Part shown: positions 16,746 through 23,842 of the stretch, one piece after another | How positions within the stretch are numbered: the stretch's first letter is position 1 | How the letters are laid out: every line of letters begins with the position of its first letter | Notes under the pieces: generated by a model | What the model was told of the DNA's origin: nothing | The model's database searches: none | The model's input: the letters and a program-made list of their open reading frames with translations, nothing else | Position numbers and translations under genes: made by a program | NCBI GenBank assembly: GCA_036504515.1 | Contig: DASXVA010000012.1 | Location: forward strand, 434,001 to 498,000 | Direction of reading: 5' to 3' | Source: AWTP1-18 sp036504515 | Lineage (GTDB): Bacteria; Pseudomonadota; Gammaproteobacteria; Burkholderiales; Rhodocyclaceae | DNA: 64,000 bases

Positions 16746-18476
16746 CTAGAAGTGCAACCGGTTTTCGGCCATGCGATACAGCCTCCGCCAAACAAAGTGA
16801 TTAAAGCTCATGACGAATACGCACATCACGCCGATCCCCAGGGCAATCCGGGGGAAATCACCGACCGCCGTCATTTCGGCGATGTAGCTACCGAGGCCGT
16901 GAGCCTTCAGAGTGGTATCACCCCATGTGACGTATTCGGCAACGATGCTGGCGTTCCAAGAACCGCCCGAGGCAGTAATAGCTCCCGTGACAAAGCTGGG
17001 AAAAATCGCCGGCAGGAGATAACGACGCCATTTGAGCCAGCCTCGTAGGCCGAAGTTTTGTGCGGCATAGCGTAGCTCGGTCGGGATGGTCGAGGCACCG
17101 GCAATCACGTTGAACAGGAGGTACCACTGGGTTCCCAAGATCATCAGTGGCGACAACCAGATATCGGGGTTCAGATGGAACTTGACGAGGACGACGACGG
17201 CCACGGGAAACATCAGGTTGGCCGGGAATGCTGCCAAGAATTGGATCGCAGCCTGCGCCCGCTCGGAAAGCTTCGGATTCATACCAATCCAGACGCCGAC
17301 CGGTATCCAGACCAGGGCGGCAAGGAAAATCAGCACAACAACACGCAGCATGGTGTAACAGCCAAGCATGAAGACCCGGCCAACTTCGCTCCAGCCGACC
17401 TCGGTATGGACGAAATGGATCAAGGTCCACAAGGCATAAAACACCACTGCCGCGATTACCGCATCCCAGATACGTTCCGGTGTCGTGGAAGCAGTCTGCG
17501 GGCGGGCGCGAATCGAGGTTCCGTCGTAGCGAAGACGAAACACGCCAAAAGAGCGCTCAAACAATATCCCGAACCAAGCGACCAACCCTTGCAAGCGATC
17601 CGTCCGCCGCAACCAGGCCAGCAGCCATGATCCTTGTGCTGTTTCACCACCAGATTCCTCGAAACGAAACTTGTCCGCCCAGGCCAGCAGAGGCCGGAAG
17701 AAAAACTGGTCATAGAGGATTACGCCGATCAACATAGCACCGATGGCCCAGCCGATAGCCTGCAGGTTGCTCTGCTCAATGGCCAGGGCGATGTACGAAC
17801 CTATGCCTGGCAGCTTGATATTCTGGTTGGAAACGGAGATCGCTTCCGAAGCGACCACGAAGAACCAGCCGCCGGACATCGACATCATCATGTTCCAGAG
17901 CAGCCCGGGCATGGCGAAGGGCAACTCAAGCCGCCAAAAGGTTTGCCAGCCGGAAAGCTTGAATACCCGAGCCGCTTCCTTCAATTCGGCAGGGACGGTA
18001 CGAAATCCCTGATAGGCGCTGAAGGCCATATTCCACGCTTGCGAGGTAAAGATCGCAAAAATGGCGGCACATTCGACGCCAAGGAGGTTGCCCGGAAACA
18101 GTGCAATGAACGCGGTGACCGTGATCGACAGGAAACCGAGCACGGGGATCGACTGGAGGATGTCCAGTATCGGCACGAGGACTTTTTCTGCCGCGCGATA
18201 TTTAGTGGTTAAGGCCGCGAAGATGCAGCTAAAGACCATCGAGGCACCGAGGGCGATGAACATGCGCAAGGTAGTGCGCAGTAGGTAATAGGGAAGATTG
18301 TCTGGCTCAAGGGAGAGTGGAATCGTTTCACCCACTTGGTAGGGTGTGGCCATCTGCTGGCCGCCATAGGCCAGCAGGACCAGTAGCCCCAACACCATGG
18401 GCAACAAAACCCAGTCCCAGCGGTTCCCACCGGCATCGACCACTTGCCGGGGGAAAAATTGCTTGATTTGGCTCAT
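16746..18476 (-). CDS. ABC transporter permease with two fused membrane domains
   Basis: The 576-residue protein carries two BPD_transp_1 domains in one chain. The first EAA loop (ELKEAARVFKLSGWQTFWRLELPFAMPG) lies near residue 165 and the second (ELRYAAQNFGLRGWLKWRRYLLPAIFP) near 465. The two halves replace the usual permease dimer and pair with the ATPase encoded 10 bp downstream. It lies 74 bp after the porin gene on the same strand, so porin, permease and ATPase probably form one operon. Confidence 0.92.
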   Translation of the reverse strand: MSQIKQFFPRQVVDAGGNRWDWVLLPMVLGLLVLLAYGGQQMATPYQVGETIPLSLEPDNLPYYLLRTTLRMFIALGASMVFSCIFAALTTKYRAAEKVLVPILDILQSIPVLGFLSITVTAFIALFPGNLLGVECAAIFAIFTSQAWNMAFSAYQGFRTVPAELKEAARVFKLSGWQTFWRLELPFAMPGLLWNMMMSMSGGWFFVVASEAISVSNQNIKLPGIGSYIALAIEQSNLQAIGWAIGAMLIGVILYDQFFFRPLLAWADKFRFEESGGETAQGSWLLAWLRRTDRLQGLVAWFGILFERSFGVFRLRYDGTSIRARPQTASTTPERIWDAVIAAVVFYALWTLIHFVHTEVGWSEVGRVFMLGCYTMLRVVVLIFLAALVWIPVGVWIGMNPKLSERAQAAIQFLAAFPANLMFPVAVVVLVKFHLNPDIWLSPLMILGTQWYLLFNVIAGASTIPTELRYAAQNFGLRGWLKWRRYLLPAIFPSFVTGAITASGGSWNASIVAEYVTWGDTTLKAHGLGSYIAEMTAVGDFPRIALGIGVMCVFVMSFNHFVWRRLYRMAENRLHF

Positions 18477-18550
18477 GATTCAACTTCCCTATTTAAGCGT
18501 AAAGGCTATCCAGCTAAGCCACGCGCTGGAAGGACAATCTACGGTGTTGG

Positions 18551-19909
18551 TCAGAACTCCGTGTGCAGCCGCAGCGCGTACACATCAACAGGGCCCCGGT
18601 CTACGTTGTAGGCCGGGTTTTTGATGCGCTGGTAGTCGGCAGTGATATGAGCACCGTGACCAACATCCAGGTTGTAATAGGTCTCCAGAATGGTTTCTGG
18701 GCCGTAATGCAGAGCGCCATCGCCAATAAAGAAGGAGATGCCCCCCGCTGCAAGGAAACGACGACGATCATCCGAGAGGGTGTTCCGGGCGAAGGCCAAG
18801 CCTACCGTATCTTGAGAACGTCCCAGGGCGGTGGCCTTGAGGGTCATGCCCAGGGACAGGGAGCCATCCACCTCAGTGAAGGCTTGGGTTTCAGTCTTTC
18901 CATCGGCTTTCATGGCACGGAAGAACAAGCCGACATCGTCATTGACGGCCTGTTCCAGATTGATGCCGATACCGTACTTGTTTCGCTCACCACCCCGAAC
19001 CTTGAAGAAGGTCTGGGGATCGGTACCCGGATGGGCGACCAGATAGGCCAATGCATCGCTGTAGCTGGCCAGGACGGCCCGGTTGCGCCAGACAAGGACG
19101 CGCACCTTGCCAGGTTGATCGAACAAGGTATGGGCGTGCTCCACTTCGGCCTGATCACCAAAGTGCTTTCCTAAGGCTAAATCCACAGGCAGTCCGTTAG
19201 GTACCTCAGGCCCAGACATGCGACCAATACGCCATACCCAGTCGTTTCCATACCATTCAAGAGCAAAGCCCCAGCCAAACCCGCGGGCATCAGCGGCATA
19301 GTCGTAGGCAGCGTAAGTCCAGTTACTCCAATTCATGAACTGAGTACGGGGATCTTTGGCGTAGGCATTTCCATCAAACACGTCCAGTGACGAAAAGTTG
19401 CCAATAGTCAGGACAGTCCGATTTTTATCTACGCTACCGGCAAGCTGATTTTGTCCAGACGCTAACTGCTCGCTGCCACCACCTTGATTCCAGGTTTGAC
19501 GCAGAAACAAGCGCTGCCGATAAACCTTAATCTCATTTCCTGCGGCTCGAGTAATTTCGCCATTGGTAAAACCACCAAGTCCCACTAGGTTGCCTGTAAA
19601 GGGCACCCCCTGCACAGCCTCGGCATTCAGGAATACTTCGCCACCGGTCCAAGGGCGGACACCAACCATGGCTGTTGCAGAAAAGGTGTACATGGTCTCG
19701 GCACGAGCATCGATACTGTTGGTACCGCTGTAGGCCGAGCGAAAGCCCGGGTGCCGTTGCCAGTTGTAGGTGCTCTGGAACTTGGCGTTCCAGTCTTCGT
19801 AGTCCGGTTCCTGATCGGCAAAGACCGCCGGTGAGTGCAAGCAACCTAGTACAGCCGTACCAAAGATGACAAGTACCGAACGACGCAAATTTGTTGAGAT
19901 GAAACGCAT
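18551..19909 (-). CDS. Outer-membrane porin, OprB-like / alginate-export type
   Basis: This 452-residue protein has a signal peptide (cleavage near AVFA, residue 31) and alternating beta strands, and ends in the aromatic LRLHTEF typical of outer-membrane barrels. The stretches LETYYNLDVGHG..ITADYQRIKNPAYN and FGWGFALEWYGNDW are typical of carbohydrate-selective porins (OprB) or alginate-export barrels. It heads the operon with the ABC genes and may supply the outer-membrane entry for their substrate. Its start follows GGGGAAG. Confidence 0.82.
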   Translation of the reverse strand: MRFISTNLRRSVLVIFGTAVLGCLHSPAVFADQEPDYEDWNAKFQSTYNWQRHPGFRSAYSGTNSIDARAETMYTFSATAMVGVRPWTGGEVFLNAEAVQGVPFTGNLVGLGGFTNGEITRAAGNEIKVYRQRLFLRQTWNQGGGSEQLASGQNQLAGSVDKNRTVLTIGNFSSLDVFDGNAYAKDPRTQFMNWSNWTYAAYDYAADARGFGWGFALEWYGNDWVWRIGRMSGPEVPNGLPVDLALGKHFGDQAEVEHAHTLFDQPGKVRVLVWRNRAVLASYSDALAYLVAHPGTDPQTFFKVRGGERNKYGIGINLEQAVNDDVGLFFRAMKADGKTETQAFTEVDGSLSLGMTLKATALGRSQDTVGLAFARNTLSDDRRRFLAAGGISFFIGDGALHYGPETILETYYNLDVGHGAHITADYQRIKNPAYNVDRGPVDVYALRLHTEF

Positions 19910-19974
19910 GACTTCCCCATTGGCAGGAGCAGCAGCACCCAGCCTTTGTTTGGGCGCAGGGGCCCAGGATTTTT

Positions 19975-20012
19975 CTTATAGGAAGTAGACGGAATGACCT
20001 GAACCGGTCATT
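19975..20012 (-). promoter_or_regulatory. Predicted porin promoter with overlapping palindrome
   Basis: On the minus strand a TATAAG -10 box (19980-19975) lies 17 bp after a weak -35 (TTCAGG). That -35 is inside the inverted repeat AATGACCTGAACCGGTCATT (19993-20012). A dyad over the -35 suggests a repressor site. No known regulator is assigned. Confidence 0.4.
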
Positions 20013-20163
20013 TAGGCGCCACTACCCGCCATTTTGGCAAGGTAGCAGCTAAATGTGACGCTGCGATTACCCTGCCAGTGCGATGCAAGATCGACAACTG
20101 GGACTATCCACGAGGGAATCTCCAAAAATAAGATGGCGCGACTTTACATCGCCAGAACATGAT

Positions 20164-20192
20164 TTGCAACATCCCCCTGGGGGGGATAGTAT
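20164..20192 (+). promoter_or_regulatory. CsoR-type operator inside the promoter of the metal repressor gene
   Basis: A -35 TTGCAA (20164-20169) and a -10 TAGTAT (20187-20192) are separated by exactly 17 bp. That spacer contains ATCCCCCTGGGGGGGAT, the G/C-tract palindrome bound by CsoR/RcnR-family repressors. Negative autoregulation released by metal is the expected outcome. Confidence 0.8.
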
Positions 20193-20201
20193 GGCTTCAC
20201 T

Positions 20202-20474
20202 ATGACGATACATACCGCACCCCACACTGACGTATTGAAACGGCTCAAACGTGCACAAGGCCACCTCAAGAGCATCGTGACCATGCTGGAGGAAGGCAGA
20301 GGCTGTTTGGATATTGCTCAGCAACTTCAAGCGGTGGAGAAGGCCATTGTTAATGCAAAGAAGACCTTGGTGCATGACCACATCGACCACTGTCTTGAAC
20401 ACTCAGTCCGCAAAGGGGCTGACGGTGCGGATGAGGCGATTCGTGAATTCAAGGAAATCACGAAATATCTCTAG
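20202..20474 (+). CDS. CsoR/RcnR-family metal-sensing repressor
   Basis: This 90-residue all-helical DUF156 protein has the family core RLKRAQGHLKSIVTMLEEGRGC. The metal-ligand positions read Cys35, His60 and Cys64 (in HIDHC), the C-H-C set of copper-sensing CsoR, although extra histidines at 4, 8, 58 and 63 leave Ni/Co sensing open. Its own operator lies 10 bp upstream. It lies 44 bp before the DUF3147 gene on the same strand, which it may also control. Divergent from the porin-ABC operon. Confidence 0.9.
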   Translation: MTIHTAPHTDVLKRLKRAQGHLKSIVTMLEEGRGCLDIAQQLQAVEKAIVNAKKTLVHDHIDHCLEHSVRKGADGADEAIREFKEITKYL

Positions 20475-20518
20475 GGAAGATCGAAGGTTTTCAGCGCAAT
20501 TGATGTGCAGAGGTTCCC

Positions 20519-20884
20519 ATGATTTGGATTATCACGAAATACTTTCTGACTGCGGGTGTTGTTGTCCTTGTGTCGGAGTTAGCAAAACGTAGCGATAAGT
20601 TCGGTGGCTTCGTCGCGGCTTTACCGCTCGTCACAATATTGGCGCTCATCTGGCTCTATATTGAAAAACAACCAACAGAGAAGATCGCCAACCACGCGTG
20701 GTTCACGTTCTGGTATGTCGTTCCTACATTACCGATGTTCCTTTTTTTTCCGATGTTGTTACCACGCATCGGCTTCTGGTTGACGCTTCTGGCGTCTGTG
20801 ATTATCACCATTGCCTGTTTTTGGCTATTTGCGTCTTTCGTCAGCCGTTTCGGCATCGAATTGCTGCCGTCATCCTGGCTTTGA
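20519..20884 (+). CDS. DUF3147 small membrane protein
   Basis: This 121-residue protein has four hydrophobic helices and the family stretch SELAKRSDKFGGFVAALPLVT. The function is unknown. A good AGAGG lies before the ATG. It is probably co-transcribed with the CsoR-type gene, so it may belong to the metal response. Confidence 0.82.
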   Translation: MIWIITKYFLTAGVVVLVSELAKRSDKFGGFVAALPLVTILALIWLYIEKQPTEKIANHAWFTFWYVVPTLPMFLFFPMLLPRIGFWLTLLASVIITIACFWLFASFVSRFGIELLPSSWL

Positions 20885-20951
20885 GGCAGCAGCAATCATG
20901 GGCTGGGAATGCCTCTTCGGGGCCATGATCAGCCTCATTTGTTTATAATCG

Positions 20952-21062
20952 TCGCACTCATTGGGGAGTAGCCGCTCTTCTTACGAAGAGGCTTACGTCA
21001 ACATACTTGGTCGTTTGATCATGGCGTAAGCGGTTTCGACTTGGCAAGACCTTTGACTACGC
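20952..21062 (+). promoter_or_regulatory. yybP-ykoY manganese riboswitch
   Basis: The conserved TTGGGGAGTAGCC (20961-20973) is followed by a CTCTTC/GAAGAG hairpin and GTCAACATAC (20998-21007). Next come the second arm GCGTAAGCGG and GGCAAGACCTTTGAC, the hallmarks of the yybP-ykoY element. A perfect -10 box TATAAT (20944-20949) puts the transcription start just before it. The exact 3' limit is uncertain. The expression platform runs to the TMEM165/GDT1 start at 21123. Mn2+ is the known ligand and expression is normally turned on. Confidence 0.9.
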
Positions 21063-21122
21063 GCTTCCATTTTGGCTGGGGGAAGGTGTGGTCATTCGTC
21101 TTACCCGGCCCTGGAAACCACC

Positions 21123-21701
21123 ATGGAAGCTCTACTTGTATCGATTGGTGTGGTCGCACTCGCCGAAATTGGTGACAAGACCCAACTGCTGGCATTCATT
21201 CTCGCCGCACGCTTCAAGAAACCCCTCCCCATTATTCTTGGCATTTTCTGCGCCACCATTGTCAATCATGGTTTGGCTGGTGCGGTCGGCGCATGGATCA
21301 CCACCACGGTAAGTCCTGAGATTCTCCGCTGGGTGCTTGGAGTGTCCTTTATTGCGATGGCGATCTGGACCATGATTCCAGACAAGATTGAAGACGAGGA
21401 AACGCAAGTCGCCCATAAGTTTGGAGTTTTTGGTGCAACTCTGGTTACCTTTTTCCTGGCTGAGATGGGTGACAAGACTCAGATTGCCACGGTGGCCATG
21501 GCGGCTCATTACGCGACGCCTTTGCTGGTCGTTGCCGGAACCACTATTGGAATGCTTTTAGCAGATGTCCCTGCCGTATTCATCGGAGACAAACTGTCTG
21601 CAAAAATACCAATGAACCTAGTTCACTCGATTGCAGCAGCCGTGTTTGCCGTACTTGGAATGGCTACGTTGCTTGGAGCAGGAGCTAAGTTCGGTATTTA
21701 A
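21123..21701 (+). CDS. TMEM165/GDT1 (UPF0016) manganese exporter
   Basis: This 192-residue inner-membrane protein has two homologous halves, each with the E-x-G-D-K-T metal motif: EIGDKTQ near residue 16 and EMGDKTQ near 115. Bacterial members (MneA type) export Mn2+. The start is the ATG at 21123. The in-frame extension to 21072 would run into the riboswitch platform and lacks a family match. Control by the Mn riboswitch upstream makes Mn detoxification the likely role. Confidence 0.94.
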   Translation: MEALLVSIGVVALAEIGDKTQLLAFILAARFKKPLPIILGIFCATIVNHGLAGAVGAWITTTVSPEILRWVLGVSFIAMAIWTMIPDKIEDEETQVAHKFGVFGATLVTFFLAEMGDKTQIATVAMAAHYATPLLVVAGTTIGMLLADVPAVFIGDKLSAKIPMNLVHSIAAAVFAVLGMATLLGAGAKFGI

Positions 21702-21711
21702 GGTTCAATCC

Positions 21712-22056
21712 ATGCCCGCGACTCTTATAAAAACTCAATGCCCCGCTCGCACCGTCCTGGCGGTGTTTTCTGCCCAATACCCAATCTTCAACAAGCATTT
21801 GCCGCTGGCAATCGGGATCAATAAACAACTGTCCCAACTCCATCCTGAAATCAGCGGCAAAAAATTTATTGCGGCCCTACGCCATCACACTGCATCAACG
21901 TCGTATCTCAAAGCCATGGAAAAAGCGATTCATCGCCTTGACTTTGAGGGGAAGCAGGCAGGTGAGGTGACAGAAGAGCAGGTTGAACTGGCTGAAAAGC
22001 AAAAAGCCGAGAAACTGGGCCTATTTTTAGAAAAGTTTAGTAGCCAGTACAGTTAA
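21712..22056 (+). CDS. ProQ/FinO-domain RNA chaperone
   Basis: This 114-residue protein starts 10 bp after the exporter gene, with AAGG before the ATG at 21712. The ProQ/FinO core is clear (FNKHLPLAIGINKQL, HPEISGKKFIAALRHHTAS, YLKAMEKAIHRLDFEG). It is a minimal ProQ with only a short charged helical tail. Such proteins bind structured RNA 3' ends and pair small RNAs with targets. Presence on a mobile element recalls plasmid FinO-type regulators. Possibly in the Mn-exporter transcript. Confidence 0.9.
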   Translation: MPATLIKTQCPARTVLAVFSAQYPIFNKHLPLAIGINKQLSQLHPEISGKKFIAALRHHTASTSYLKAMEKAIHRLDFEGKQAGEVTEEQVELAEKQKAEKLGLFLEKFSSQYS

Positions 22057-22102
22057 AACCGCAAATCCTAGTTACCTAGGTAGTACGACAAGGAGAATTG
22101 CT

Positions 22103-22336
22103 TTGGCTAAAAAATTCCCTTTACATCCCAAGAATCCCGAACGAATCTGCTGGGGATGCGATAAATACTGCTCAGTGAAGAATCTAGGTTGTGGCAATGG
22201 ATCTGGACGCACTCAGCACCCCATGGAGTTACTTGGGGATGATTGGTACAAATATGGTGACTGGGGAATCGAATTCGACGAAGTACCAAGTGAAACTACC
22301 CCAGGTGAAGCCTCGGGCAATTCTAAAAAGGCCTGA
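22103..22336 (+). CDS. DUF3079 Cys-rich small protein
   Basis: This 77-residue protein uses a TTG start 6 nt after AGGAGA. The core FPLHPKNPERICWGCDKYC..GCGNGSGRTQHP..LLGDDWY is the DUF3079 family. The CWGCDKYC and LGCGNG cysteines suggest metal binding, most likely zinc. The function is unknown. It is the last gene before the right end of the element, whose sites begin 7 bp after its stop. Confidence 0.85.
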   Translation: MAKKFPLHPKNPERICWGCDKYCSVKNLGCGNGSGRTQHPMELLGDDWYKYGDWGIEFDEVPSETTPGEASGNSKKA

Positions 22337-22342
22337 TTGGCG

Positions 22343-22444
22343 TTGCAAACTTAGGGGCTATTTGTTGCAATCCATTTGGACACAGACAATATTAACTAAT
22401 TGAATTTATTAAAAACACTATTGCAAGTTCAACGTATGCCCACA
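22343..22444 (-). repeat. Right end (R1) of the Tn7-like element
   Basis: Read inward from 22444, it begins TGTGGGCATACG and has a perfect AACTTGCAA at 22429-22421, 15 bp in, as at L1. Two degenerate sites (TTGCAATCC at 22365 and TTGCAAACT at 22343) lie 22 bp apart farther inside. The sequence between them (ACTTAGGGGCTATTTG) resembles the L1 inter-site sequence. Confidence 0.75.
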
Positions 22445-22449
22445 GTGAT

Positions 22450-22514
22450 TGTGGGCGTACGCTTAACCTGCAATTTATGGTCCCATAACTTGCAACGGTA
22501 CAAGTAGCAAAAAA
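22450..22514 (+). repeat. Second left end (L2), direct copy of L1
   Basis: It starts TGTGGGCGTACGC only 5 bp (GTGAT) after R1 ends. It keeps two sites (AACCTGCAA at 22465 and AACTTGCAA at 22487, 22 bp apart). Apart from the loss of one 21-bp repeat unit and a few substitutions it equals L1. No matching right end was found downstream. Confidence 0.82.
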
Positions 22515-22553
22515 CTCAAGACTCATCGATAAACAACCCTGACCGACAAAACA

Positions 22554-23117
22554 TTAACGTTTGATTCGGGTGATCTTGGTGCCTTCGATACTCAAACTAG
22601 CCATCAGACCTTGCTGGTCGAAAATAAATGCATAGGCATCGTCCTTGAGGGTAGATGAAGAAAGGTTTTTAGCTACACCTTCATTCATCACAACAACATT
22701 GGGACCAACGCCAATTTCCCAACCTTGAGACTTGCCCAAATATTTCGTTGCCTTGTCATTCATCAGGAAGACTACGTAACCGTAGGACTCAGCGCCAGCC
22801 TGCCAACCCCATGAGGCTGAAACAGAGTTGAAATAGCCGGAAAAGAGTCCCTCTTTCATCAACACACCTTCTCCATAGCTGCCGCCGAAGACTAGTCCAG
22901 CCTTGATAATCTTGGGAAATACCAGCACGGCCTTGGCTTTCTTGGCAATACTTTCCGCTACAGGATTAGTGCGGTAGAGAATTTGCAGAGCTTGGGCTGC
23001 ATCCTTGTTGAGATCTTCTGCTGAGGCTGCAACAGTAAGACTGCTAAATCCGCACAGGGATATGGCAGTGGCGGAGAGCAGAAGGAATTTATTCAAAGCC
23101 GATTGAGTAGTAGTCAT
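22554..23117 (-). CDS. YSC84 / SYLF-domain lipid-binding exported protein
   Basis: This 187-residue protein has a signal peptide (MTTTQSALNKFLLL..VAASA). The YSC84 domain shows AKAVLVFPKIIKAGLVFGGSYGEGVL, SASWGWQAGAESYGYVVFLMND and the GPNVVVMNEG segment. The start follows CAAGGA at 23117; the longer frame is not family-like. SYLF domains bind phosphoinositides in eukaryotes, while the bacterial exported forms have no settled role. It is divergent from DUF3309 across the 377-bp regulatory gap. Confidence 0.9.
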   Translation of the reverse strand: MTTTQSALNKFLLLSATAISLCGFSSLTVAASAEDLNKDAAQALQILYRTNPVAESIAKKAKAVLVFPKIIKAGLVFGGSYGEGVLMKEGLFSGYFNSVSASWGWQAGAESYGYVVFLMNDKATKYLGKSQGWEIGVGPNVVVMNEGVAKNLSSSTLKDDAYAFIFDQQGLMASLSIEGTKITRIKR

Positions 23118-23494
23118 ATTTTTCCTTGAAGTAGGTCTGGGTTGCGTCCCAATGAAGGGAGTGCATCGAGCGGTGGTGTCATCAGGACATCGGAACTGGA
23201 CATACACAAGATTTTGTCTCCGATGACACCGCTGAGCCGAATAGTGCGCTGTCAGAACAACCTTCTCTGTTCGCTGTAGCACATAGAGAAAATGATCTTC
23301 ATGGCTATGTACGACAGCGTACAGAACACATGCCCATGCCATGCCAATCTCCACATCAGGCCATCCAGCCTGTTGCCCCCTAAGGACGTCATCCCCGGCC
23401 GCACTTTCGTGCATGAAGGGTGCCGTCACAACACCGCTTCGTCATCCATTCCGGATGGCATTGCCGTGCCCTTGATTACTGAGAGGAAATGATG
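23118..23494. promoter_or_regulatory. Divergent intergenic region with a TGTACG-N4-CGTACA dyad
   Basis: No gene is supported in these 377 bases between the YSC84 and DUF3309 genes. At 23308-23323 lies TGTACGACAGCGTACA, a perfect dyad of 6-bp arms with a 4-bp spacer, followed by GAAC. The same motif recurs at 25866, 28344 and 29272. A second, longer inverted repeat pairs GCGGTGGTGTCATC (near 23173) with GATGACACCGC (near 23222). Confidence 0.6.
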
Positions 23495-23653
23495 ATGAGT
23501 TTAGGAACCCTGTTACTAATTGTTCTTGTATTGATGCTGGTCGGCGCCTTCCCGTCTTGGCCCCACAGCAGGTCTTGGGGTTACGGTCCTTCCGGCGGCC
23601 TAGGCTTGGTAGTAATTATCCTTCTCGTCCTGCTATTGATGGGACGCATATAA
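23495..23653 (+). CDS. DUF3309 small membrane protein
   Basis: This 52-residue ORF begins MSLGTLLLIVLVLMLVGAFPSWPHSRSWGYGPSG and ends LVVIILLVLLLMGRI, the DUF3309 pattern of two hydrophobic segments around a PxWPHSxxWGYGPSGG turn. Three ATGs lie in a row (23489, 23492, 23495). The last has the best spacing to GAGAGG and is taken as the start. The function is unknown, though members are frequent in stress-linked clusters like this one. Confidence 0.85.
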   Translation: MSLGTLLLIVLVLMLVGAFPSWPHSRSWGYGPSGGLGLVVIILLVLLLMGRI

Positions 23654-23842
23654 GTTTTGATCAAGCGTAATGGACATTGCCAGAACAAGTTGGGCATTAG
23701 ATAGCCAATATGTTGATGTTGGCAGCCCTCATCATTGCACCTGATGCCTTCACCGGACAATCCGAATGATCGCTCCGACCCCACCCGGCTATGCCAAGGC
23801 CTGCGCGCCTTGGCTTATGCCTACCTGAAGTCCGCTGGATGA

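Larger units (their letters stand above)
12882..22444 (+). mobile_element. 9.56-kb cargo element with Tn7-like ends and no transposase
   Basis: The left end begins TGTGGGCGTACGC at 12882 and the right end finishes GTATGCCCACA at 22444. Their outer 24 bp are inverted repeats matching at 21 of 24 positions. In both, a perfect AACTTGCAA site starts 15 bp in, and further sites follow at 21-22-bp spacing, as do TnsB sites in Tn7 (whose ends also start TGTGGGCG). The flanking 5-mers are GTTGT (left) and GTGAT (right), so a clean 5-bp target duplication is not preserved. The interior codes for metal transport and regulation and has no tns, tni, ist or integrase gene, so mobilisation in trans or loss of the transposase is inferred. 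Codon usage and GC are visibly below those of nrdJ. Confidence 0.72.

Noticed and set aside
19910..20110. A second Mn riboswitch in the leader of the porin operon
   Set aside because: Neither GGGGAGTA nor GTCAACATAC is present; only a dyad and a promoter are seen.
12882..22514. Direct repeats L1 and L2 as attL/attR of an integrase-type island
   Set aside because: No integrase or tRNA is present, and an inverted end (R1) lies 5 bp before L2, which fits a transposon junction better.
23292..23492. Plus-strand ORF of 66 codons before DUF3309
   Set aside because: It overlaps the shared promoter motif, has no ribosome site and no recognisable protein features.
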